Source of the DNA: Primula veris
Lineage: Eukaryota > Streptophyta > Magnoliopsida > Ericales > Primulaceae
DNA: 64,000 bases
Reading direction: 5' to 3'
Assembly: GCA_963682055.1 (NCBI GenBank)
Contig: OY821740.1
Coordinates: forward strand, 41,932,795 to 41,996,794
The first letter of the stretch is position 1; the number at the start of each line of letters is the position of its first letter. A program made the position numbers and the translations under genes. Below, piece after piece: positions 21,403 through 35,950 of this stretch. The notes below the pieces were generated by a model. That model saw only the letters and a list, made by a program, of their open reading frames with translations. It had not been told where the DNA came from and made no database searches.

Positions 21403-24400
21403 TTATAAAAAAGCTTGATCTTCTGGTCCAACAAGCATTACCTGCAATTTCAAAAATTTCTAATAATCAAACACACCTTTCCTTTTTCTCAGACCACTAT
21501 TTTAAAGAGCTTGCTTCGAAACAAAAAAAGCTCAACACAAAGTTTACAAAAACCTTACAAAAACTCATTTTTCTGTTTTTTAGGCCTATAAAGTTGACGC
21601 TTTTGGCGCAACTTTAGCAATAACATTTAACCTAGTTTTCGCTTTGTAAAACATTGTTTTGGAGGAAATGACCCTCTAAACCAAAAGTGTGAACCTCAGG
21701 TGAAAAAAGAAGCACCCTAGAGAACAATAAGCGCATAAATTATGAAAAAGAGAGAGATGCTTACATTGCACTCGAGAGCATATCTCCTGGCAAGAACAAT
21801 GGCAGCATTTCTATCTCGTTCTGATTCGAAAACTAATACGAAAGATTGTCCTTTCCTTGCTTGCCAAAACAAGGACTTAGCTGCGGAATTACCACCACCT
21901 CTAAATCCACATAACTGGTGAAACAAAAAAAAACAAGGAGAAATTCTCAAAATAAAAAAAGAAAACTGTAAGGCTTATTAGCGTTTCTTTTAGGAGATAT
22001 TATAGGCAGCTCAATTTGTACAACACTGTATCAAATCTAGAGTACAATTAGTTATTTTTTGTTATTACTGGCAATAAATCAAAATAAGACCTTAGATTAA
22101 AGAATTTCTAGTCTATTTTGAGACCATGTGCATGTGATGGACATTATTAGATAATCTACAGAACAACTCTTCTAGGGGAGCAATAAAGCCAAATTTTTAA
22201 ATAATGATAATATAATTTAAACACCTGCATTGGTGTGGAAAACGAGTCTCTGGCTTTTGTGATCCAACCTCTTGAAAGTTTAATCCTCGTTTTCCCGACT
22301 TGAAATAAGTGTGATGAATTTGATGAATAATTTCTCCCATTCATCTGAGATATAACTACCTGCATACCAATAATGTTTAGGAGCAATATCATATGTCTTC
22401 GAGATATGATAACTTCATGGTCAATAGTGATATGAAGCAAATCGTTCACAAATTCTAACATAGGCGTATTAAAATCAATAATAAGAGTTGTTAAGAAGAC
22501 GCACATTAAATTCAGTTTTTGACTTCCGTAGTAGAGTTTCAACATGACTGGTCACTCCGGAAGCTGTTGGAAATAAAATGTGATCAACTTTTCATTTAAG
22601 TAAAATAATAAGAGTTTAGAGTTACAGATCAGAAAATTAAGAATTAGTTCCCATAATCATATTGAGCGACTTGAACAAGTTTTTCAACTACCTGGACTTA
22701 TAGGACCGTTAGTTGCCAAAGAAGACTTTTGGCTATTTGAAATAATATCAACTTCCAAATATCTCCCAACATCAAATGGCTCGGGAGCATAAATTGATTT
22801 GTTGGCACCTAAAATATCATATCAGTAAATAGAAATGGTAAATGTGATGGGTAGGACGTAGGAGAGTATATAAACTTCACCGTATCTTTCTCCACTTTTT
22901 ATCCTCTTTAAGTGAATCAATTTTGTTCGTCAACATTACGGGGAGTCAAATAGTTAAGACCATTTTTTATTGAAATGCTGAATATGAATAAACCATAATC
23001 ATTCAAATAAAATACCTGCAATAATTTCCCTTCTGCTGCCTTCAATTGGCAAACGATACCACTGGATCGAGCACTTCGTGAGATCTTGAGCTTCATCGGA
23101 GCAAGGCTGTAAACACAAAGATGATCCTAAAGTTTCAGACCCACCAAACTCATATAACCAGCAATTATTCTCCTCAGCTCTCTTCCTCATTGTTAACTGC
23201 AAACAATAAACTTAGGCAGCTCAAGCACCATGTTAAGCTTACATCATATCACAAAAGATAAATCGAATATAAATTTATTATAGACCTCTCTCTCAAGTTT
23301 AATGGATATAATTGCTTTCTCTCGAATCTGAATTCGCAGTGCTTGGAGTTCGTGTTCCATGTCCATGATCTGTGAATATACCATTAGTTGATCAATAGTC
23401 AGGTCATATTATTCATTAGGATTAAAAGAAATGTAATCACAGCTTTCACAACTCAATTGGAAACAATAAGATAACATTAGTGAAGAATCTTTTTTTAAAT
23501 TCATAACTAGCTGTAATGTACCAGAAGTCTAAAATACTAATGGACCTTGCAGAAATCAGGTGAGAGGCCCTAACAGTTTAGTAATGATGAAAGAGTAAAT
23601 GAAATATATATGTTGATATACATATACCTTGCTAGGCTGATGCTTTAATTTAATTCGTCTAGCCTCTTGAATCTCCTCGAGTAGATCCTCTAGCTCCTAT
23701 CAATTCCAGAAAAAATTAAAAAAAAAAACTAACAAGTAACTAATAAGCAAAATACAGGTAGGGGTCTGCCTAATCCCCTCCAATCTGGAGTGTTTTGGAT
23801 AAAAAAAAAAAAAAAAGAAAAAAAAAAGCAAAATACAATGTCTTTAATATCGAAACGCATGCATACAATTTTTTTTAAATGATAGCATAGAAACCTGCTT
23901 TCCAGTGGTGTTGGAGATTCTTTCTTCTTCCTCAAAAGCTTCTCCAAATCTCTGGACTACTGCCCTAGCACTCTCTATTTCCGCACAAGCAAACGATCTT
24001 TCTTGGTTAACTAGTTTCTTAGCATCCTCCGAAGCCTATAAAAAAAATGAAATTTTAATATAAAAGCTTCAATTGTACTTTTTTTCCTATTTAGAATCAG
24101 AACATAACAGCTCAAAACCTGCTTCAGAAAGTTTGCCAGTTTTTTCACTTCGAACTTTTCTTGAATTAATTCCCCTTCTTTTTGTGTTAACTTAACAGCC
24201 AATGCCTCGACCTGCAAAATAACAGGTATTCTATTAACAGGCAGTATATCGATGTAGTTCAATGAGAAAAAGATTGGTTTAATGAACCAGAAATATGTTA
24301 GCATGTAAAGCTTATGACCAGAATTAAAGAATACTAAGACTTACCAGTGAAATAGCTCTCTCAACATCGTCCTTATTTTGACCCGCCAATCGTGATCTTA

Positions 24401-24846
24401 AAGATTCTAATGCGTCTCTGAGTTTCTTCAAAAGAACATGCCCTTCCAAAGAAGGCATTTCCCTAATTTTAGCCTGGATAAAATTTGGAAATACATATTG
24501 GTTATGCACTTCTGTCGTGCTTAAATTAGGGGATTTATCGTCAATCATTAAATATTACTACCTCATCTGATAACTTAGCAGCAGCTGTTAGGTTCTTATC
24601 GAATTTACAAGCAAGGTCACGAACTGATAGACGTTCTTGCTGTTCTGTTAACTTGGCCGTTTCTAGGACAACAACATCCTTTACTGATGGCTCTTTTCTG
24701 TAATCTTTAAGCCCGTCTAATATTTGATTATCAGCTCCTATTCTATATGCCGGAAAATGGTTTGAAGGAAAGCTAACATCAACCGATACCTGGCTACCTT
24801 CCTCTGCCTGAATCACCCCCTTGACTTCTGGACTCACCTTCGTCAT
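21403..24846 (-). CDS. Stomatal closure-related actin-binding protein (SCAB family), 12 coding exons
   Basis: Plant-specific F-actin binding, bundling and stabilising protein. Coding exons on the minus strand are 24846-24562, 24473-24345, 24211-24119, 24035-23895, 23696-23628, 23369-23286, 23196-23016, 22808-22692, 22563-22505, 22359-22225, 21914-21765 and 21441-21403. They sum to 1482 bp (493 residues), close to the ~496 I recall for Arabidopsis SCAB1. The order is an N-terminal actin-binding region (FPAYRIGADNQI, KRLSVRDLA-like QERLSVRDLACKFD), long coiled-coil segments (LLKKLRDALESL, KEGELIQEKFEVKKL), then the C-terminal Ig-PH part (IQWYR, YAPEPFDVGRYL, VVISQMNG, GGGNSAAKSLFWQARKG, FESERDRNAAIVLARRY). 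All junctions are GT-AG and in phase; exon 9 uses a GTGCGT donor. The first intron-free 5' UTR portion was not delimited. Confidence 0.93.
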
Positions 24847-26200
24847 TTTCCTTAATCTACATTTTTAAAATCGTAAGTGAATTTAGGAGGAAAAGGTGAA
24901 AATGCAAAACATCCCCCAGCAAGAACTGATTTTTTTAAGAGATTGCCATATTCTTGGACAATTAAATTTGTTGTAGTCCAGGACCCCAGGTATGAAAGTA
25001 GTCAAGCCAAATTCAAACATAATTTATATTTAATACCACAAAAAGTTCATGTAAGAAAATGAGTTATGTATATTACATGATGCTCAATTGCAGTATTAAT
25101 ATACATGGCGTGATTTGCAAAACAGAAATAATATATCAGGATTATTAGAAGTTTATCTTCGGTTAACCGATTTGCAAAAAAACCTTCCTTTAGAACATGC
25201 AATACCACTTCCATAATATAACAAAAATTATAACTTCGTTGGATGTAAAAAGTGAAGGAGCTAGCTTAAATCATCAGCTCAATTTACTGTATCAATCATC
25301 TTAATCTTAATCTCTGTAGCTAATTAATTAAAGTAAATTAAAAATCATGCAGAATGCACATATACCATAAATTGACAGTGGCAGGGGAAGATTTTTAACT
25401 TAAATGACAAATAAGCATATTTGAAGGTATTTGTGTTCTTTGAATAAGTAGTGTTTTAACTAAATTATTTATACAGATACAGTATATAAATTGTGTTTTA
25501 ACTTTGAACTACATGCTTCCAGTTACAGCTAAAAAGTAAAATAAAAGGAACACTTTGATTCCAAACCCCATAATTCAAGCAAAGACTAGAATACCAAACA
25601 TTATTAATCATACTATCTTAACAAACACAAATCAACCAAAAACCATTCTAATTACTGGAGTATTACACAGTAAAAGGGTCAATAAGCAAAAACACTTTTT
25701 TTTTTATCTTAGATAACTTAAGTTTTATCACTTACAGCCTTACATGTCACCCTACAGTATTTTTACTAGTGTTTAAAAAAACAAAACTCAACTGAAGCAT
25801 TTTTTCAAGAGATATGCTAAAAGCGTAAGCTTTATCGGTGTAAAAAAGGCAGAAAAACAAGCTTTTAAAGCAATTCTTAAGCTTCGAATCGAGATTTTTA
25901 CTACAACAAGCGCTTTTTAATACAATGATTTTTACCCAACTTATGATAACAAAAAAATAGAGCATCTCATGACCCCTTTCAAATAAAAATAAAAAAACTT
26001 CAAAACATAGGAGGGTTATACTTAAAAAAAAATGGTAGAATGGTAACTTACAGTGAGAGATCACATAAAAAAGAGATTGCCCAAATGTTAAGATAGAGAT
26101 TTAGAGCAAGTGAGAAAGTAATGGAGAAGAAGTATTATAGAGGGGTCTACTTTACTATTCAAAAGCAAAGTGAGAATGACCAGACTATATCACTTTCACT

Positions 26201-26204
<4 letters not shown>
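24847..26204 (-). other. Upstream region of the SCAB gene
   Basis: AT-rich leader/promoter stretch. A noncoding first exon may lie here (a CTTACAGTGAGAG stretch near 26045-26060 could be a minus-strand splice site), but this could not be settled. No other coding region is supported. Confidence 0.4.

Positions 26205-26253
<49 letters not shown>
26205..26253. repeat. (TA)n microsatellite
   Basis: About 49 bases of TA dinucleotide in the distal upstream region of the SCAB gene. Confidence 0.95.
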
Positions 26254-26255
<2 letters not shown>

Positions 26256-28469
26256 GTATGTGTTTGTCTATGTTATTTAATACAAACTGAAAAGTGAAAA
26301 GTATTTGTTAAAAATGGTTGGGTTTTGGTTTCATGAGCAATGATTCGCTAGTTTCGGTAATTTCTGTTAAAGGGTCAGTGTTTGTAGTTGTCATAATTAA
26401 TTTTCTATCCATATTTGAGAGATGTTTCTATTTGGTCTCCATAGCTTTTATTATATTACATTGGTACATTTAATTTACAAGAACCAGTAGCATTAATACC
26501 TAAATAGTTCGTAAATATTTCTAAAAAATGGTCTCATTTTTCATAGAAATATATTCGGTCAAGAAAGGGTCTATGAGAGTTTGATTTTAAATGAGAAGAT
26601 TGATTGCGGAGAAAGGTGAAGATCGATTCATATTCATATATATGAAAATTATATAAGAAAAATAAGAACCGTTTATTTCTTTTTGAAAAAGAAAAACTAG
26701 ATTTTCACAATTGGAGTAAAGATGTAAACTCGACCTATAGGGATCCTTGTCTGTTTAACGGCATATGTTTTTGGTTGATTTTAAATAAAATTAAATAAAA
26801 ATTCTTGGGTTTTTTAGACAATTAGATTATTTAGACTTTTAAAAAACTGACAATTAAAATAACTAAAATCAAAATTCTGGATTTTAATCGAATTTTTAAA
26901 GCTGATTTTGGACATAATTAATGTTGCCAAAAATAGCCTAGGTATATCTTTTGCTCACCTTAAAGGACAACATAGAATTTCCCCCAAAGCTATTGCCTGT
27001 TGGAAACCATATAGAAATTATGCTCACAAATGAGAACCGAAACATCAAAATTTGTTAAAATAATAGAACAAACTAGAAATTGTATTCAACCATGTCCTAC
27101 TAGTGCAGTTCTAATCGGTTCTATAAGTTTCGTTGGGCAATCAGATAGTCTTGAATTTGTATTTTTTTTTTGACAATGATTTACTGAACCTATCTAAATG
27201 TATAGAGTAACAGTAAACAAAGTACGGATCACCATGTATATGACGAAGCGGAAAACGGTAAATATGGGATGCAAGAGTTACATAGTGAAAATATATATTA
27301 TGATAATGAATGCTAAATATATATTTTCAACAAATTACACTGGATGCTATGGGCTGGATCGTCACCATTTAGCTTCACCCCTAAATCTAATCATCTATGT
27401 TACTTTTAATACTCTTGGGAAAATAAAGTTACAAGTAAAAACTTAACCAAAACTAAACAGATTTTTTAAAAGAAAGAGGACCATTTATGTATTTAACAGA
27501 AAAATAAAATTCTAAATAAAGCTGCTGTGTCCACGCGCTGACCCCACTCGCTGGTAAAATGGGTCCCACGACAGCTTGAAAGGTTGGCAAAGCGCAATTA
27601 TCAAAATCGTTAACGTTCTGTTTTTAAAAAAAATATAATTCTAGCGCGTGTAATATAGCGCGTGATTTTGTATGTGATTTATTTATTTATGGAATTAGCG
27701 CGCCTTCATATATGCGGTTGTGGGGGTTAATTATTATTCCCGCGAATTTATACATGAGATTAACATTTTTCATTTACCAAAGGTTAATAATTCTGATCAT
27801 GGATGAATGTTTCAAAATAAAAATAAAAGCATCGTATCCGATCCTGTCTCATAACCTGTTTGACACTTTATTATTGTGTCAGACATTTCTATATTCGTGT
27901 CTCCGAGCTATTGACTTGTCACTGTAAAGTAAAGTTGATTTGGTGACCGTAATAAACTATCATAAACATGTCATAAATTTAAAAATATGTCACAAAAACA
28001 TTAAATCAGTCAAACCGACACAAAATTCATCACAAAAAACGTCTTTAAATAGCTTGTCATAATAGTAGTATTTCACTATTCGAACGCCTTTTTTGTACTA
28101 CGTTTACCATACGGACACTTCCGCATACATTATTAACTAACTTATGAACCATAATGGACACTTTTGAAACACGAGAAACAAAATAATGCTATACATAAGT
28201 AGTTGAACTTTCAATTTTACAATTTTATCTCAAGAATTATGAAAATATTCAGTTAAAAATATTAATTATTATTAAGATTTGTCGGTCGTAGTTAATATAT
28301 CGATATTTTTTTCTTATTTTGATAAGGAAAATTATATATAAAACTATAAATAATATACTTACAATTTATTAATTGTTGTGTTTTAACCCATATTGTGTCC
28401 TAAATTTTAAATATTTGTTATTTCTTATGTACATGTCGTATCGTGTTGGACACACGTATTCATGTAGGG

Positions 28470-28491
28470 TAATATATATATATATATATAT
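28470..28491. repeat. (TA)n microsatellite
   Basis: About 11 TA dinucleotides in the gene-free region. Confidence 0.9.
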
Positions 28492-29589
28492 AAGTAGATA
28501 CATATTTGTTGACACACGATGGGTTAAATGTAAATATATGTATAGGTAATAGATATGTGTCACAAGAATGCAAACACATCAATCAAATCGGACTTCTAGC
28601 ACTAAGGTTACGAAATGGGGGAGCAAGAGGTCTTTACTCTATCATTAAGCGTTTGTGAAAGTTAATTCCACTAATTTAACAATGTGACAGCGCCTTGTAG
28701 CGAATATGTTATATTGAAAATTTCAAGAACGGTTTAAGCTTGAAGAATGTAAATTTTTTTAACAAAACCAATCGTGCTATATAGTAGATAATTTGGTATT
28801 TTTCTTTTTTCTTTTTTTTTGTTTTTTCATTATGCATTATACTTATAAAGCAGCGTTCGTTTTAAGTAAATAACGGCATTTAATTAGGAAACATCTACTA
28901 TATTAACAAACATACATAGAGAGTTGAGACTAGACTACAATTTACAACCCAAAGACGAATAAGTATACAAATGTGGTTAGATCACTCGTATCAGTTCCCT
29001 TATATCATTAATTTACCTTTAATATGAGGAGATTGTTGTAAAATTGTATACGTATCAGTTTCCTTATCTATTACCTTAAATATATATGAACTCAAATATC
29101 ACTCGAATATAAGGGATAAAAATGTTTTCTTATAATTAAAATAATAATTTTTCTCTTTTATTTTTCTCTTATTCTCTCTTCTTTATTTGTATTTTTCACA
29201 TATAGATTAATAAAATAATAAAAAGATGAGTTGTATAGTTGTGATAGAGAAATTTATAAAAAAAAATGATAATTTGTATAAACCAAAACGTTTACTTATA
29301 AGTTGTAAACGTGTACTTTTTACTTTAAATACGATAAAACTTGTAAGTTATTTAATGTAGTTGCTCTAGTGAATTAATTTGGGTTGAATTTTTTTTGATA
29401 GGAGTATATTAAAATATACTAATATTTAGTTATGATAATAAATTTAATAGGAAATCTAAAAAATATATAAAGTTAAATTGTTATCCTAAAAATATAAAAA
29501 TGATGCTAATTATCTTAAATATGAGGAAAAGTATAAGTAAACCGGTGCGTTTGATTTTATTTATTATATAATGCTACTCCTATATAATA

Positions 29590-29832
29590 CTAACTCTGTT
29601 TTCAATTAATTATCCATTACGAAACTACGTGCAATTTTAATCATCAAATAACTTGTATTAAAATTGTCGGAATGAATTTTTTTAAAAGTTGACCATATAG
29701 TTCAAACATTAAATTATATGATTTAAGTTTGAAATTTTTCATTTCGACAATTTTGATAAATATTATAAACCGATAAAAATTACATGTAATTTCGTAAATG
29801 ACAATTAAATGAAACGGAGGATGAAACGGAGG
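29590..29832. mobile_element. Degenerate Stowaway-like MITE
   Basis: Flanked by TA on the left; the left end CTAACTCTGTTTTCAATTAA and the right end GACAATTAAATGAAACGGAGG are degraded forms of the Stowaway inverted repeats. The interior shares TACGTGCAATTTT, AAAATTGTCGGAATGAA and its inverted counterpart with the copies at 36495 and 53483. Confidence 0.7.
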
Positions 29833-30554
29833 AGAGAGGGTTGATAAAAACTTATGAAGTTTAGCTAATGATTAAATTCCAGAATATAACGACTTTAGAC
29901 AGAGATAACTCCGTAAAACAAGGGATAGTTGGTGGCGAACACCACTTTACACTCTATATATTCTAGGCAAGCATCCAATTATAAAAGAGGTAACGTGTAC
30001 GATATTATTAATATGAATAAATGCCAATCAAACTATACATTTTTTTATAGTTAGATTAATACTACTTTGTTTTCATATTAAATGACTGTATTTTTTTCAA
30101 TTTTTTTAATAATCTCTAGTTATATATATTTATAACTTGAAATCAATTTTTTTTTTCAAAAAAAGTAATGATTTATATTTTTTTGAATTATCTCTCTTTA
30201 AAATGTCAAGTAATGTGAAATAAACAAATTAATTGTCAAACGTTTATAGAAACATGAAAATCATTTTTTTTAAAAGTAACTATTAACAACATGATGAAAT
30301 CATTGACTTTAAAAAAAGTTTAAAAATTTCATAACATTTATTAGTGAAAACAATGTATAGTTAGGAAAACTATATAAAAAATGTGTAGTTAGACTCCCCC
30401 TCCGGAAGAAAATCATACTTCCTTTTTGGTTTTGGCAGTTTTGAAAATTTAAGATCTGCCAAACTTGGGGTGTTTTTATTTGTGAAATATTTTTTAACGA
30501 TTTTAATGTGTTTATGAAAATATAAAACATTATTCCTCTTTGAATTGACTTTTC

Positions 30555-30670
30555 AAAGGAACAAAGCACTCTTGTTCTTTTTTTAACTTATTATATACAT
30601 AGTTTTAACGATTTTAAAACTATGTAAAGGAACAAAGCACTCTTAGTTCTTTTTTTAACTTATTATATAC
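30555..30670. repeat. Direct duplication separated by a perfect hairpin
   Basis: AAAGGAACAAAGCACTCTT followed by GTTCTTTTTTTAACTTATTA occurs at about 30555-30597 and again at about 30626-30670. Between them lies an 11-bp perfect inverted repeat, CATAGTTTTAA/TTAAAACTATG (30598-30624). Confidence 0.85.
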
Positions 30671-31110
30671 CAGTATTAGACAATTTTTTACACAAATTTC
30701 CCTCAATATGTAAACTGACAAGAAGAACGGGATGGCTTCTAATGTTATTTAATTGATCAAGTAACATATGGGGGAATAATTGAATGTATAAACTGATAAC
30801 TATTATCTTGACATGACAAATTAAAGAGATGTTTGACAGTGATCTACTCAATTAAATTGTACTATTGGTTCTTTTATCCCCGTCTCCATCCTCATCATAC
30901 GATGCAATGCAAACTAATTATGATATTAAATATTCATTACTCAAACTTCATAACTTTATCCACTTGATCAAATCCACCTAAAAGGGACATTGTGGGGTTA
31001 TCTAATTTACAAATACATATTAGTAGGTTGCCTAATGTTGTGCATTGAATAAAAAAATTAATTAGAGGAAAATTCTGACGAAATATCTTTCAATAGTAAA
31101 CCATCTTATA

Positions 31111-31227
31111 AGTTAGTTACTTACTTTTTATTGCCATATACGTTTACCATATTTCAAGAATAGTAGTAAGTTAGTTAGTTACTCTTTATTGCCATATACG
31201 TTTACCATATTTCAAGAATAGTAGTAT
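31111..31227. repeat. ~59-bp tandem duplication
   Basis: Two nearly identical copies containing TTTATTGCCATATACGTTTA and TTTCAAGAATAGTAGTA lie head to tail (about 31111-31168 and 31170-31227). Confidence 0.88.
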
Positions 31228-34069
31228 GTATTGTAAATTGTAATACTATAAATTCTTCAAAGTCATTGTCAAATCATTACAATATTTTTGTACTTATGTT
31301 TATTAATTATCTAGCTATATTCTGGATGTATATCATAAGATCTAGCACACAAGTTTTTGGTCTTCGTTTTGGACTTCATATCATAGTAGGTTGTTAATTA
31401 AATGCAAGTGGGGAACAATTGGTAGGTAAAAATGAAAAAAAAATACTATAGTTATGATTAATTTAACAGTTTGTGTTCAAAGCTAGTATAATTAAAGTTA
31501 ACGAAGTCCCTAAAATAATAAATTACTCCATACATAGCACTACTAACAAAAGGTCTTCAATCTTTCATTATTTTTCTTCTTGCATCCCTTTTTACTCATC
31601 TGAAAATTTACTAGTTGGATGTTTATTTTCATCCCAAACTTTCCACTTTGATTTCATTCTACCCCTATGGTTTAACTTGTCTCAAATTTTCACTGAAGCT
31701 TTTTTTTACTTTCGACACAAATTTCCCTTGAAGTTTTGCTTCACTTTCGACCATTTCTCGAATTCCCTTGTTACGTTCTGTTGGAACTTTCTAATGGAAT
31801 TATGGAACTCTTAAATAATCTAAACCCAAATGGCCAAAACCTAGCACATACTATAACTTTTTAAAAGTACCTCATACATTTTTTGCGCTTAATTTTTTTA
31901 TTTATTTTTGAAATTTTACCATCTGTCAAAGCTTAGCTCCGGGGTGATCGTGAATTCGTGATTGATACATTCAACGACTCTCAAATACAAGATCAAGTAG
32001 AAATAAATGTATATACGACTATACAAGTACTTCCTTTTAGACTTGGGCCAATCTAAGGTCTTGTTAGATAGGGTCCCTCCCTATGGGCCTATCCCAGGGG
32101 ACCAAACGTTATAAAGATCATGTGATAAGACGTAACAAAAAGCATACTGTAATGATGGGCCATAACAATGCAAATTATGGTATACATATAGAGATTTTCT
32201 TTTATTGCGTTCATAATTGAGTGTCAAGAATTTACTAGACTTGCAGATATAATAATGCACAATTTTGTATGTTGTCACGAGGAAATTTTCTTGTCATTAG
32301 ACAAGGCTATGACTCTAGGAGGTTTCTAACGAGCTACAAATATGTACAAGGATAAATAGATCAAAATATGTTGGGGAGTTTTTTTATATGCACAGTCATG
32401 TTTTTTAAAATGCAGTCACAACTCACATTCTCTCATATCAAATGACGAGTTTGGAGTTTGTACTTCTATATTTTTTTACAAATTTCTCTCCTTTGAACAA
32501 GGGGATTTTTCTGATATTTTTATTTCATTATTGTTTAGATTCGTTTTCTTTTTAATATACATTCCTATGCATGAAAATGAGTTATTATGAAAAATAGAAA
32601 CAAAAAAAGAAATAAACATTGAGGAAACATTAGTAAATTTTTTATAACCTGAATGGAAATTTAAAAGGGATACAATCTTGTAACCAGAACAATGACTTTG
32701 CAATTGAAGAGCTACATGAAAGTTACAATTTGCTCCAACACATAAATTAAATAACATTGAAGTTTTTCTGGCCTTCAACTGCAGTCACATCTTCTATTAT
32801 AGTGACTTGAGGATGGCATTAAAAACAAGTTGGGAAACTCATTTGATATATATATATCCATGAGTTCCTCTGGTTGTTTTAAACCTAAAGTAGAGTGATT
32901 GTTTGTTCATTTGTTTAGAAATCCACAGCTACAGTTACTGGCTGGATCACAATTTTTCCATCTTATTTAGGAAGAAAGCAACTAATTAAGTTAGATCTTT
33001 TCATGAAAAAAAGAACAGTAAGCCTAATTAATTCAACGGATTGGTTGCTTCATCGTATACTTCATTATCCGATAAGTTTTGATCGATTCTAAACATTATA
33101 ATATTCCATGTTATTTTTCTAGAAATCATTTAACCTTGTCCACCAAAAATGAAAAAATAAAAATTCAAAGAATTAGAAAATTGTTCCAAAAGAAAATTCG
33201 ACCCGCTCATTTTTTATTAAGATGTTACTTTTTTTTGGACATTCGACAACCATATATATAGCCGATAGTCTTATGCATATGGCGGATTAACAATAGTATT
33301 TTCGATATGTTCTGTATTCAACTTAGAATTTGAATCATATCCCTAGCTTTAGCTGGTTCCAAAGACGTGGAAGATCACTTATGGTTATATGGAGTCTTGT
33401 AATTTAAGATTTAATTACCTAAATCACTTATTCAAATTATAAAGACCATCCTGGATTTATACAGAAGTATACGAATCAAATAAAATTCGAAACTAAGGGA
33501 TCAGATCGTAATTAACCCCCCAACCATATGGAATTATTATGAAAAACATTTTTTTTTTTTTTTGTTGATAATCAAGAAAAAGAAAATATGACAGAGAAAA
33601 TAAGATGCGTAAAGTTGGATTGAGTTGGCACAGCAACTATGAGCACTTTCCTTCCATGTTAGGTGCTGCAAAATTATGAGACAGTTTTTTGTCTTTTTTC
33701 TCTACCCACCTACACAAGTCCACAACCTTTCCAGTATTTAATATCTTATTACATGTGATAAATCAAGTGTCACGTAGAAAAAATGAAAGAAAAACTGCAG
33801 ATCGGTAGACTTGTTTAAGCTTCGATTTGTACTAAATGGAAAATAGTCGTATTAATTTAATTAATATATATTGAAAACAATATACTTTTCCCCATAATTT
33901 CGGCTAATCGAGTCGAGAATGTAGCTCATTTCACTGTATGGCGCTGAAACGAGAGACTCGGAGTTAAGTTTTGGCTGTATCAGTTGGATCTTGGTTCATA
34001 TTGGATTTAGATGTATAACGCTGCTCAAGAAGGATAACTTTGCTTGCATAGTTCACAATATGATTATAA

Positions 34070-34425
34070 GTCTACACCGAACTAACAATAATGTTTAGCC
34101 AATTAGGCAACGACATTTTATAAGTCATAATCCCCTAGAAGATCTACATAAAATGACACTTAAACTTCAACCTACTGCAATCAACCTTAAAATTTATTAA
34201 TTATAACTACGCATTTTACATATCTATCAACATGACTATTAGTGTACACCGAATAAAACAATGATGTTTAGGCAATTAGGCGAAGACATTTTTAAATTAC
34301 AATCGCCTAGAAGCTAGAGCTACATAAATGACAAAATTTGCACATGAAACTTCAACCTACTGCGATCAACCTACATAATTTATTCAAAACCTACATAATT
34401 AACTACACATTTTACATATCTATCA
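34070..34425. repeat. Diverged ~180-bp tandem duplication
   Basis: Both copies contain, in order, GTCTACACCGAA/GTGTACACCGAA, ATGTTTAG-CAATTAGGC, a CGCCTAGAAG-like motif, AAACTTCAACCTACTGC and CATTTTACATATCTATCA. They differ by many substitutions and small indels, so the event is old. Confidence 0.75.
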
Positions 34426-35712
34426 TATCACATCCTAGATTCCTATCGATCTCACCCTCGAACAAATTTTCGTAATATAATACGCATTATCTGTTTATGT
34501 CTTACTCTCTTATCTTATTTTCTCATATTTAATCTTTCAAGAAAGTAAAAAAATCAATAAAGATAAAATACACAAAATTGATTTCTTTAGCTTAAAGCAA
34601 TGGAATTTTCTTCATAATTAATAGTTGGTTGAAAAGGTGGCGATTTGTGGGGGCGATGTTTAGTTTTTTAGTTTATATATTTAGGTATACGAGTCATTTC
34701 TACAGTATGCATTCATGAGCACTCAAATGTCCAAGAAAAAACTCATAGATCTAAAGAGGATTATAATGGTGGATTTGAGGATACATAGTTTAACATCTAT
34801 ATATAGACCGGCCATACTCTCAGTCTCATGTCATTACTTTTATAAAAAGAGCGTAAAAAAAGCTAACCGGCTACCGTATCAGTTTCGGCTTCAAAAGAAC
34901 ATCGAGAAAGACTTTATTATCAAATCAAAGTTGTTTAGGAATGAGTAATGTTAAAGGTTAGGAAACACTTTTAACAAATCTTCAAAAAGGCGCAAGACAG
35001 GTTTATGTGGAAATTGGCACTGCCTAGGCCACTTAATTTTTAGTAGTTTTGTTTAAACGTGATGATACTTATTTCAATTCTTTACATGTTTTTGGTTATT
35101 AATGGGATCGAGGGTAGTAATGTTAAATTAAGAAAAAATAATTGCAGTCCAACTGCCCTCTATACTGAACGACGAGCAAAACAAAATTACAACTGAATAG
35201 CTGGTTGAATTTAAATTTTCGCACTTATCATACATAAATATACATAAATAATGATCTAGCGGATTCGGTCTAGCGGATTCGGTCTAAAGTATAATTTAAG
35301 TGAAAATGTCATTACTCAGCTCTATGATAGACCAATGAGCATCTTTGAGGCTTTAGGCCACTAGAAGCATGAGGGCTTTTTTTTTGGTCCTAAATATTAG
35401 TTATTTATATATTATTATGAAAGCTTAAATATGTTATTTTTAATAAACAATGTTTTTTTTTTTTTGTGTGATGCATGTAATGGGTGTGACCAAAAATACT
35501 TTACTCCAAACTGCGAGTACTCATCCAGTGCAATAAATATAAAATTAACAAAAAACGCAGAAAAAAAAATAAAACCTCCGTTTGCGAACAATCAAGAAAG
35601 TTAAAAGATGTGAACTAACTAACCACTAGAAGATGGGAGAGGTCTTTGTATAAAATGAAAATTTTAAATATATAATATATTCTTGGTATAAAATCAGGAC
35701 TCTAAAATAATA

Positions 35713-35950
35713 CTCTCTCCGATCTCAAAATATTGGGTTTCTACATATTTACGTGTAACTTTGACCGTCAAATATCTCGTGTTTAAACTGTTCATATATA
35801 AAATTTTAAAAATTTGTTCATATAGTTTAACATTTGAAGTATGTGATTAACTTTTGAAAAATTCGATTTTGACATTTTAGATTATGAGTTATTTGTCGGT
35901 AAAAATTGTACGTACATACATAGAGCCCCAATATTTTGAAACGGAAGAAA
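35713..35950. mobile_element. Stowaway-like MITE
   Basis: TA-flanked, with ends CTCTCTCCGATCTCAAAATA and (reverse-complemented) TTTCTTCCGTTTCAAAATAT. The termini are inverted repeats of Stowaway type with an internal sequence related to the other copies (GTTAACTTTTGAAAAATTCG region). Confidence 0.65.

Noticed and set aside
31473..31814. 113-residue open frame in the gene-free region
   Set aside because: Phe/Ser-rich composition from AT-rich DNA; no motif.
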